Shown here: positions 30,066-57,900 of the stretch, piece by piece | How the letters are laid out: each line of letters opens with the position of its first letter | Position numbering within the stretch: position 1 is the first letter of the stretch | Source: Hypomesus transpacificus | Lineage: Eukaryota; Chordata; Actinopteri; Osmeriformes; Osmeridae | Length of the DNA: 64,000 nt | Reading direction: 5' to 3' | Assembly: GCF_021917145.1 (NCBI RefSeq) | Contig: NC_061061.1 | Coordinates: forward strand, 11,881,448 to 11,945,447 | Position numbers and translations under genes: made by a program | Notes under the pieces: model-generated | Database searches by the model: none | Seen by the model: only the letters and a program-made list of their open reading frames with translations | What the model was told of the DNA's origin: nothing

Positions 30066-30812
30066 TAATTTAAAAAAAATTGTGGTAACTTGCCCTTACT
30101 TCATGAGTCCCATAAAGGTCCTTCAAAAAGCCTCAGAATGCCCCATGTTTACCTCAAAATTTAAAAAGCTCCACACCGCCCCATATTAAAAAGTCATAAT
30201 GATGATGTTTTTGCTCCTTAAGACTCAATAAGAGAAAATGGCCATATTTAAATAATGTAATTTAAAAAAATTCCGGGGGAGCATGCCCCCGAACCCGCCA
30301 AGAAGTTCTGACTCATAACCTCAGTATTTTTTGGGCCCTGCGTACGGCCCTGATAACCTTATTTATAATTCCAGGCATCTTTGTGTGTGCCACCAATTTT
30401 ATCACAGGCACTGTGCATCTATTATCTATTGTTCAAGTAATCTGCATTTGTGTGTTTGACTGGCATCTTAATCACCAACTGCATCATGGTCATCTCATGT
30501 CAAACTTGAGAGCCCTGCAGTATCATAGATAAACAGTCCGGAGGTTACTGGAAGTGAGATCTGACTCATCAGGGTTTTCAAGATCAAAGTTGTCACTCAC
30601 AGTGGAGACTGAGTACTAATGATGAACATATTTACATCTCTGCCAAACCTGAAACTGGTTCCTCCAGGACTGTGGCCACCTCTTATTGTCTCTTCTTCAT
30701 TCCTCCACTACTCCTCCTTTTATCAGATGATTTCCTGCAATCAACCAGACATTTACCTGAGAAGAAGAGTAAGACGGACTGTTCTGATCAACTGTCTCAT
30801 TCTGACTCTAAC

Positions 30813-32072
30813 ATGGCCATGTCCAATGAAGGTAAGAGCTACAGTATTCTGCTGATTTGCTGTTCAATTACACAGGTTATTTATGTGAAACATACTGATT
30901 GAATAATTTATAAAAACTATGGAAATAGTTTGGTGGATCGTTTTAATCCCACTTTAGAGTGCGGCTCGGCGGAGTAAGTAGAATGTGTAGGATAGAAAAA
31001 CATAAGACAAACACTGCCATAAACATAGTCTGAGTCTTTATAAAAATAAACTTGTGATGACATGTGATCGACATACCATCGATTTACGACTGGACTGTAA
31101 ATAGTGTTGTACAATACTAAATATCACTAGTTGTTTACATGTAATGCAGTACATTTTGGAATCCAACAGCTGATGACCTGAGGGTCATTCTGGTGGGTAA
31201 GACAGGATCAGGGAAGAGTGCAACAGGAAACACCATCCTGGGGAGACCTGGGGCCTTCAAAACTGAACTCTCTAGAAACTCTGTGACCACAAAGTGTAAG
31301 AAGCAGAGTGGGGATATGGATTGCAAGAACATTGATGTCATTGACACTCCAGGGATTGGTGATGGGTTATTGTCCGAACAGAAAGTAAAGGAAGTTAAAT
31401 CTGAGTTAGTTAAGTGTCTAGGGTTGTCCCTCCCAGGACCTCATGCCTTCCTGCTGGTCATCAGTCTGAGGGACAGACTCACACATTTACATTTAGTCAT
31501 TTAGCAGACGCTCTTATCCAGAGCGACTTACAGTAAGTACAGGGACATTCCCCCCGAGGCAAGTAGGGTGAAGTGCCTTGCCCAAGGACACAACATCATG
31601 TGGCACGGCGGGGAATCGATCCGGCAACCTTCTGATTACTAGCCCGACTCCCTCACCGCTCACCCATCTGACTCCCACACAAGAGCAGAGGAACTGTGAG
31701 AGGTGGATCCAGGATAACTTTGGAGACGAGGCTGCAGGTTTCACTATCCTGCTGTTTACTCATGGGGACGCTCTATGCGGAGAAACAGTAGAGAACTCTC
31801 TTCTAGAGAATGAGGATCTCACCAAACTATATCACTGCTATGGCCGCAGATATCATGTCCTTGATAACAACGCCAGAGGTAACACCACCCAGGTCCCAGA
31901 GCTGCTGGAGAAGATAAGGAGGATGATGCTGGAGAATGGACAAGGTCACTACACCATCAACATGAACAGGAAGGCCCAGGAAGCATTGAAAGTGCCATTT
32001 GAATTAATGTGTGCAACAGTACTACTAGCAGCAGGTTTATTCATGATTAAATTGGTTTCCCAGAATTCCTGA
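30813..32072 (+). pseudogene. GIMAP/AIG1-type GTPase gene interrupted by a SINE
   Basis: Immune-associated nucleotide-binding GTPase family, membrane-anchored and mostly lymphoid in vertebrates; teleosts have many copies. A short first exon, 30813-30831 (MAMSNE), joins in frame to an exon opening at 31170 with [20 protein letters not shown], the P-loop. DTPGIGDG (G3) follows, then [20 protein letters not shown] at 31485-31676 then shifts the frame and adds a stop. The frame resumes with QEQRNCERWIQDNFGDEA, LFTHGDAL (G4-like) and ends in a hydrophobic stretch of about 20 residues (near ATVLLAAGLFMIKLV), a likely tail anchor. Both halves are otherwise open, so the insertion looks recent or could be absent from other haplotypes. 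Confidence 0.85.
31485..31676 (-). mobile_element. tRNA-derived SINE in a GIMAP exon, copy 3
   Basis: A full-length-looking copy inserted antisense in the coding exon of the GIMAP-type gene. A short duplication, cacaca, flanks it (before 31485 and after 31675). Its body and tail match the copies at 44511 and 49683 closely, which suggests recent movement. Confidence 0.92.
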
Positions 32073-32549
32073 TTGATCCTCTCTCCTGCGATTCTCATCA
32101 TTTGGACTTTTACATTTAATTGAACATCATTTTACATGTTCAGTTTTTTTTTCAATGTCACATGGAGGAATCCTCATGTTAATCTTCACAATAATGTAAA
32201 ATGACCTAAATCATCTAAATTATCATAGATTAATACCAGAATAAAAATAAATACAAATATAATGAGCATTTGCTAAATGTCAGTTACTTTGATTACATAT
32301 GTTGTAATAGGTTTTTAATGATGTTACATGTTAGTGTTTTATTTACTCTCCTTGTATGTGTATTTACTTGTGATTCTTAGACTAAAGCGCAAAATAATTA
32401 ACTTAAAATTTGACCGCTTTCTCAGAAGGTATTGTTCACTAAAAGTCAAGATAAGACATTGAAAGTTACAGGAAAGTTAATAGGAATATTATGGAACTGA
32501 TTAAGGAATGTTTGTACATGAATGACCTTTTGGCTTTTGACCCGAAGGT

Positions 32550-32594
32550 AATAAAGACAGGACAGAATACTGACGTCATCTGAGTGTTTTTATT
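32550..32594. other. Facing poly(A) signals of the GIMAP-type gene and clstn3
   Basis: AATAAA on the plus strand at 32550-32555 and on the minus strand at 32589-32594. The first would end the GIMAP-type transcript, the second the clstn3 3' UTR, so the two genes would meet tail to tail within about 40 bases. Both assignments are inferred from position. Confidence 0.4.
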
Positions 32595-34658
32595 ATGAAT
32601 TTTGTAATGTTTTAGACGGTTATAACAATCAATCATCATAATAGTATAATTGTATCAATAATTACAGTCCATGTCCCAATAGTAACCATAGTAATAATAT
32701 AAGTTAATGCATTTTGTATCCATTCTTAACATTACATTTAAAAACAACAGGCTTTTATTTACTGACAGATTTATCACTGCACATTGATACACAGACAGAC
32801 AGCAAGAGACACAGAGGAAAGTAGAAGTGGGGAGGAGGAATAAAGAAGGGATTGTAGGATGAGAGTAAGCTTGCAGCTGTACATTCATTGAACAAAAGTG
32901 ATGGACAAGACCGGACTGGAATGAAGGGAAAATATGGTGGGCGAGGGGGGGGGGGGGGTGAAAGGAGTGAACGAGAGAGATTGTAAAAAGAGTGAAAGAG
33001 GAATAGGGGTGAAAGACAGAGACGACCGAGTAGCTTCATCACAACAATGCACCCTCCATTTATGTGAAGTTTTTTTTTTAATTACAACAATATAACACGC
33101 AAATTAATTGACACTCATCAAGCCAGGAATCATCGTCCTTATTACTACTACTACTATTATCATTATTCTGTTTTCAGATTTGACAATCTTAGAAATATGT
33201 GACAGTTCAGATGGAAAACTATACCAATGGTACTAATAAATAACCAAGTGTTTATGCTGCCCCTCTTTTCAAGTACAGACAAAGAGCAACGTGGAACTGC
33301 AATAATAGTAATAATAATAATAATAATAATAAGTAATTGTATGTACATAAAGTTCAATACAATCAATACAGTCAAACTGCCCAAGCTGAGCTGACATTCT
33401 GGTTACAGCAGGGGTAGTGTGTGTGTGTGTGTGTATACATATCTGTGTTTGTGTGTCCTGAAGTTACAATAGCAGTGTGCCAACGGTGTCACGAGGAGCA
33501 CTCTGATTACAGGTGTCATAGAGGGGTAAGAGGTACATTGGGCGACTAGAGATGATTCTTCTGTGGTCTTCTGGCTGATCTAGGGACAATTTAGACACGC
33601 TCAGAATGAGAGGGCTTTGCCTTCTTCCCCGTAGAATCGCATCCAGGTTTTGTATGCCAAAATTAAAGCTGGCTTCAATTTCTAAGAGCTGTGCAAGCAA
33701 ATTCTCAAATCTATCCAACGTCACTGCAAAACCGAGCACATCGAAGCAAGTTGCAATAGTGAGGTAAAACATACAGACAGCACGTATAAAAGTATCTAGC
33801 AAGATATGATGTCATTAAATAACAAGTTAAAGGTCCCTGGACTAATTCAATTTTTTGGGGGGTAATTTAGTGCAGAGTATTCTAATTATATGATTTTCCG
33901 TAGGCTGTCTATAGATTTAACAAGGACAGAGTCACCAGAGTGAGACTCTACAAGGTCAAACTAACCTTGTCATGGGTCACATGACCAGCTGGGCGCAGCC
34001 CTACCATCTACCCTCTGGGATGGTGTTTCTCTGTAGTCAAGGAATGTGTAGAGAGGGAAAGGAAGGAGAGAGATTGTGCAGCGAAAAGACAACTATATAG
34101 TATAGTCTAGAGATGTGTGGAGATGAGATAGGGTCGGGGCTTGTGTGTCTTTAGCTAAAGACCTATACAAGGCCAATATCATGTTAATCACATTGCTTGA
34201 ATATTAACGTGTGTGTTGCAACCCTTTGATGAGTGACACAGGTAATTCACAATATACAATCTGGCTTCAAAACAAGTGTTCTTCCAACCTGCAATTTAAC
34301 CATTTAAATTATATCGACGTATGATACCTTATTATGGAGAATTGGTGAACCACGTACGATTTTTGTGGGTGGTTTTAGTCAGGCAATAAGTTTATACTGT
34401 ATACATTGTGCCATAGAACATTTACGTGAATAACGTATGCCTGCGTTGTCATTGGCTAACAGCTGACAGATGGTCTTGTGTAGTGCTGGGTCACGGTGGG
34501 ACCCAGGAAGATCACTGTATGTGTTGTGCATTGTGTTTGTAAGCGTACATTCCATAGACTAGAAGTGTCAGCAGTTGTTGATGTTTCGACACGCCGTGAG
34601 CGCGTGCGGAGAGCCCCCCCCCCCCTGTGTGGTTCCCGCGGTAACGGGCGAAAGGGGC
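32595..34658 (-). other. clstn3: Probable 3' UTR of clstn3
   Basis: Between the clstn3 stop and the minus-strand AATAAA no family is recognisable. The interval contains a G run at 32946-32958, ATA/AAT repeats at 33305-33332, a TG repeat at 33416-33433 and one 112-codon minus-strand frame at 33802-33464 without known features. It also contains one copy of a duplicated 267-base segment (33942-34208). Confidence 0.4.
33942..34208. repeat. Duplicated 267-bp segment, intact copy
   Basis: It is nearly identical to 37269-37512 plus 39174-39218 (for example ccctctgggatggtgtttct and tagtatagtctagagatgtg). This copy keeps cctatacaagg uninterrupted at the point where the other copy holds the Tc1-type transposon. 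The other copy also has a 20-base internal duplication (cacatgac...gctggg). Confidence 0.93.
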
Positions 34659-51804
<17,146 letters not shown>

Positions 51805-53446
51805 CTGAGGAAGGGAAAGGTAGACAGATAGGAAACAGGCAGGAATACAGTTCATGCATTATTGTTAAGTAGCCTAACTATATAGAGAGATTGAGGACGA
51901 GAAGGTGGATAGGGGGGACAGACAGGCAGGCAGACCAAGCAGAAGACAATACCTATCACTGTTTCTTTCGAATAAGATGCAGAAATGTCAAAAAGGCCAA
52001 ATAATCAGATTAGGAATTAACCGTGTTTGTTTTGCGACCTTAGATTCCATGACATTTTCCATTAGACTCATTAAGTCCATGGATGGCAGCGATATAGCAG
52101 GCTGAAACTGGGACATTAGATTTAATTAAAACAAACTGACATCAATATTTTAACAGAAATGTGTTTGTGTGACCTAGTATGTCGACTTACTATTACTGTT
52201 ACTGACGATTATTAGCAATCGTTTTGAAAATAACATGGTGATGATAGCCGTTGCTTTCTGGCTATATCCTACACGGCTGTTTGCATCATAGCGGTAGGCC
52301 TGCGTGAGTGAGTGGGTGTGTTTATGCGTGTTTAAGTTGCAGTGGGAATAAACACAGCCAACCGGTATCCGTGGCAGACAGTCGGTCGAAACGGAATATA
52401 TTACGCTGGGATGCCTACTGAGTTCCTTAGTTGGTAACGCATAACTTTGCCCTTTAGCTCATTGCATGCGTAAAATCTTATAAATAAAAGTAAGACCTTA
52501 TCCCACATCTGGCGGATATTTTACAAAATATGCGAGTTATGCAGTTAAGGCCACGGCACAGGTTGTCCTAGGTTACACGAAAAGGCTATCACAGCGGTGG
52601 CTATCCTACACACAAAACAGACATTCGTGTATGCGACAGTCAATTGATTTTTACACACTCGATATACGTTAGCATGTCATTTATGCCCGCATACCAACAT
52701 TCCTAACACTAACGATTGCCGCAGTCATGGATGCTGACTATTTATTTAAAAGAAAAACAGAAGCAAACGATTTCTCATTACCGTGGTCAGTATGAGGTGC
52801 TTTTGGTACCCAACGCTACCCTCGCAGCATCCGTTTCTCACGCCTCTGCCGCACGTCTATATGCACCGCAGATTGAAACTGAAACTACAGGGCAACAGAG
52901 GTTGTTGCTACCGCTCCCCTTCTCTTGATTTTGCGCAAAAATATGTCTCCGAATGATACTAGACTGTGATGTGAACGGAGAATATGTGGAGACCGATGTC
53001 CTTGTTTTCAGCAGACGTCGTATGAGTGGCAAAACGATGGGAATTTTACGCTGACGTCCCCTCCCTCGCGGTGTATCTTAACCCGCCCACACTGCGTACT
53101 TCGTCTATCTCGCGCTCTGCCTTTCCCGGCCCGGTGCCAGCTCAGTCCCTGTCTCAGGACTGCTCTGTTTATTTCGTGCACTGACTGAGACAGGAACAAC
53201 GTCGAGTAGGCAATGATTACTTAATCACGTCCAGTTTTATATCATATTATTTTGTTAAGCACATTCTAAGGGGTCTTGATCCACAGTCACTGTACCTTTC
53301 ACCCGAATCCCTGTCCGCCCAACTCCCCGCCCCGACTGCAAAATTACGTCATATTGCCCATTTTGCCATATAGGTTACTTCTGAAAGGACCTCAAGACAT
53401 CAAACTATTTTTTTTATCCAGCATTTTAATGAACATTACAAAAAAG
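51805..53446 (-). promoter_or_regulatory. clstn3: clstn3 upstream region
   Basis: The clstn3 ATG opens its exon directly after the acceptor cttcctcag, so a non-coding first exon must lie upstream (to the right). A candidate donor on the minus strand is cacg/gtaatg near 52788, which would put the first exon and promoter at about 52790-53100. No TATA box was identified and nothing else recognisable was seen here. Confidence 0.35.
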
Positions 53447-53452
53447 TTTATT
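53447..53452 (-). other. lpcat3: Candidate poly(A) signal of lpcat3
   Basis: AATAAA on the minus strand about 1.5 kb past the lpcat3 stop. No closer canonical signal was noticed in 53453-54987, an A/T-rich stretch without a recognisable gene. Confidence 0.35.
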
Positions 53453-54987
53453 TAAAATTATTTTTTCATTTTCTCTTTTCCTTTGTACATTTGGTAGCGG
53501 TAAGGCAAAAAAGTAGTCTCTGGAATAATAACAATTAATTGACATAAATTAATTATTACTGCAAGTATAAATATTATTAAAATCTGGGTTGATGCTACAG
53601 TGAATCGCTGCTCTCTTGTTGATGCTTTCCCGCTCTTTGAAGGGCCGAAGGTGGCGGGTGCGCACCTTCCCAATGATCTAGGATCAGACGCATGCGTCTA
53701 AACCTCCGGCTCTGGTGAGATGGCATATTTTTTCGCGTAGCCAGGTCAGTCTTCTGCCAACTTATCATCAGAGGAGACTATTGATGATGCCTACATGAGA
53801 ATGGTGATGTCTCTAAGTACAAAAGTGGTGGTTTTAAGCTCCAGTTTTAACGGAATTAAACTTTTCATCAACACAGGAGGTAGGGATTGACTCAGTGGAG
53901 TGCAAGGGGCATGGATAGCACAAGAGATGTCAAAAAATGGACACAGAGCATGAAAAGACAAGTGCCATAAAATCCTTCCAATGGAACGTTACCCCGAACT
54001 ACAAAATTGTATTTTCAGAACTTCCTAGAACAGCTATAAAATCTAGTCATCCATCACAAAAAAAAATCGAAATTTCAACCAAAAATGTAAAAACATTCAT
54101 TGATAATACAAGGCCATTTCGAGTCATGTGTGTACATACAGTGTGGTTTACAGTGTTTCATGTGAGTGATGGGCAAACCATGTTTATGACACCCAGTCAC
54201 ACCCTCCTCCACAGTCTGATGGCATCATCCCTATCAGAGCAGCAATCACTTACACACAAATTTCATAAAGTGAAATGCATTTTGTAGTATTAAATCTGAA
54301 AAGTGACAAATGCATTTTCAGGTGCGGCCGAACCATGGTCCTGCACAGGTTCAGTTAGTCTGGGTGGTGAGGGTTGAAAAAGGACGCGATAATAAAACAG
54401 AGCCATCGGCAAAACCGAAACCCACGAATGGCGAGTGCAATTCTGTGTACACAATGCTGCAGTCTCTCAAGTTCAGTGTAATCCCTCCAACATGTCAAAA
54501 AAAAAAAAAAAAAACTAATAAAATAAAAATTCACAGGAAGTCCCTGATCGGCTCACATTTACCCATGTGACACAACGATCATTTCCTGCATCCTTTTGTC
54601 CTTCGATTCCTAAAATGCCCCTCTCGTCCAAAGCACAAAAATATATCAAAAGAAAACATTTGTACACGAACATATAATATATATTACTAAAGGCCTTAAA
54701 ATATGTTCAGATCTGTTCCCTTCTGTCACATCATGAGGGTGTGGTTATTCATTCATATAAACCTAGGAGAAACGGAAAAAGCATTCCACCTTATAAATAC
54801 AGACGTCATCAACAGTTAAAATCGATTATTGCTACACTGCTTTCACATCTGTACATAATACATGTAGCTAGTAAACACAACGAGGTATATAAAACATCTA
54901 TAGAAAAAAAAAAATGTATTAACTACAGTGACAATGCCCAAAAACGTAACCAAAATCTGGTCGGCAGGTCGTTTACCATATCAACTT

Positions 54988-57900
54988 TTAGTCCTCCTTT
55001 TTCTCAGTCTGTTCTTTTCTCGGCACCAGCAGCTTGCGCAGGTATGGCAAGGCCATGTAGATTAAGAAGAAGAACACATGACCACAGAAATACACGGACG
55101 AGTACACCTGACAAAGAAAAGAAAGGGGGGGAGGGGGGGACACACACAATGAAGATGTGGTAGCGTCAGTTGCTCAACATGCCATTGCCAAGACAACCTT
55201 ATGAGTTTTAGGATGATGTACTGCATGCTTACCTTGAGCCATTTGTCGTATGTAAAGAGGCAGAATGCCACCAGAGGATAGCCCATGAACAGCCAGTGGA
55301 TGAACTGCTGAGCGACGTAGAACAGCGGGTAAAAGGGGCCTTGAGCCAGTTTAGTGAGCAGGGGGCTGTCCTTCACCAGGGCTTGGTACTGTACGCCAGA
55401 GAAACAGGGTTACACATGCATCTACAGCAGGGCCTTGATCATGATATGGTATATATATATATATATATATATATTAGGGGGGACATATCCCACTTAATAT
55501 AAATTTAATCATATTTATATCTAAATGTAAGATGTTTTCAGGGGGGGGACCCTCAGACTCCCCTGCAGATTTCGTCCCCCCCAATGTTGACTGCGTCTTT
55601 GATCCACAGACACAGAAAAACTAAAGAAAAAAAGGTGAGCTTTAAAGGCATCCTTTGGTTTTGCTTAAAAAAGGTGCTGTAAAGCAAATTCCATGATTTG
55701 CTTCTCAGTACATTAGACACGTGTAAAATGAGTTGCTGAAAGGATGTGCAAAGTGCGAAAACGTTGTCGCACTGAAATGTGGAGTTAGACAGTTGAACAG
55801 TTCTTCACCCGTTTTCAGCTCAGGTTTTGTTAAGGCGGGGCAAAACCCAACCTATCTATGTCACAGCAACCTATCTACGTCAGATCACAAACGGTTGCAT
55901 TCTGTTACTCAGCTGGTACGATGCAAAGACAAAGTAATGAACACATAAAACACTCACAGACTGGTAAGTCTGTTCTGATATCTGCAATTGATTTAGCTAG
56001 TTGTTGCTAAATTCAATTTCTAAAACTGGTTGTTCCCATCCTTGATTGTGATTGGCTATATCGCATTCCATGCCGTTGTAAAACCCAGCATAACCTCACA
56101 GGTTGTCCTCATAACATTCTTTAACATTCCATATGACTGCGCATCGAATATTTCAAATTGAAAAAGACGGCAAAGAAGTCCGTCTGGCTGTTGCGTGGCA
56201 ACGATTTATGTAGGAACTATACTTTGTAGTAGCGGAAGAATGACGGTTTATTATTAAACTATTTTGTTTCTAATTGTTTTTATTGATTAAACCATATCAA
56301 ATATTTGTAATAACAGTTTTAGAAAAGCAATAAGCCCCAAGAGGCCGTGGTTTACGCTGATTTTAGAACAGGTAAGGGGGTTTTCGGCACTCCGCTTCGC
56401 GTCGTGCCTAACAACTCCCCTTACCTGTTCTAAAATCAGCGTAAACCACGGCCTCTTGGGGCTTATTGCTTAAAAATCTGAGGGAGCGAGGGTTCAGCTC
56501 CTTCAGGCGACACGCCCCTTCAGTATCAAGCTGAGAAGAACACCGATTTTAAAGCCTAATTTAACATACTTGTCAGTCTTTATTTCCATTCGAATTTGGA
56601 TGGGTGGTTAACAACACATTCTTAAGTGGTGTGATGAAATGGTGTCATTTTCAGTTCTGCTTTACAGCCACTTTAACCTTAACCTTTGCCCATGTTCATT
56701 ATCTCCAGTGGATAAGCCTAGCTCTGATTGTCGACACATTTAATAAGTTAACAGATGTCTACAGCCCTCCTAGACCATTACAAACTTCCATCATCACCTT
56801 ATCTCCACCCTTCCCCCCTCACTACTGCTTGCCTTCCTACACTAACATGCTTCTCTACTGTTTCCCTCTTCTCTTTCCCCCTGCCTCCTCTCCAGTCTGG
56901 TTTCAAGTTTTTTTATTGTCAGGTGCACAGAACAACACAAGGTCAGAATGGGCACTGAAATTCTTGGGACAAGGCAACGCAAGCAAGCTGGCATAACATA
57001 ACATATAAGTACTAAGAACATAGATTACATCTATGATAGACTAAAACAGAATAGAAATAAAATAATAATAAACCTCCTAAATATAAAATAGAGTATGCAA
57101 TATACAATACATTACCCTGACCTTTAATACACATCATGACCTATACTAACCTTATAGACCTAACTAACCTAAGACAAGACCTATACTAACCTTATAGACC
57201 TAACTAACCTAAGACAATACCTATACTAACCTTATAGACCTAACTAACCTAAGACAAGACCTATACTAACCTTATAGACCTAACTAACCTAAGACAAGAC
57301 CTATACTAACCTTATAGACCTAACTAACCTAAGACAAGACCTATACTAACCTTAGACAAGTGGGGTAAGTTAGTACAACAGCGCGATAATGAACCGTCCT
57401 CTCTTTACCTTTCTTTCCACGTTAACGATGATGAACTCCATGGAGAAACAGAGGATGTACCCCGAGTGGAGGCCGTGCCACAGGGCAAGGAAGAGCAGGG
57501 TAGCCATCTGAGACATGACCTTGTTTCCCAGGAACTTCAACCGCTTGAAAATGTGCCTGTGAACGTCGCAGGGCAACAGTCAGTCACAAACACACAAACA
57601 CACACACAAACACCACTGACAGGTCCCCTGTAACGCTGGCATGTCTGATGTGTACACCCCTCAGTAGTGTTATTCAATGACTACATTGTTACAGACTGCT
57701 AATCTGTCTGGTTGGAGAGTAACCCCAGACAGGCAAGGTTTGGCAGACTGAATTATAGGAGGATTCAGCAGATGGCATCACGCTCTCCTGTTCTTAAACT
57801 GCGTAAAACGGTGTGCCCCAAGGGGATTATAACCCAACTCAAGTACACACTTGACTATTAATATACAGACCTCATGAGCATGTAGGTCACCTAATGAGAG

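Larger units (their letters stand above)
28954..30352. mobile_element. Non-autonomous hAT-type DNA transposon, 1.4 kb
   Basis: The ends are CAGGGCCGTA and its complement TACGGCCCTG. An exact 8-bp target duplication, ataacctt, flanks it at 28946-28953 and 30353-30360. Eight-base duplications with CAGGG ends are typical of hAT elements. The inside has no transposase frame. It does hold a nested unit with its own inverted ends (29647-29660 and 30052-30065) and a 17-bp palindrome at 29549-29613. Confidence 0.85.

Noticed and set aside
31514-31744. Frame within the SINE as part of the GIMAP protein
   Set aside because: It belongs to the inserted SINE, whose head and tail match five other copies.
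55475-55620. Possible hAT fragment with ggggggacatatccc and gtccccccc
   Set aside because: It looks element-derived, but no matching ends or target duplication could be found by eye, so it was not annotated as an element.
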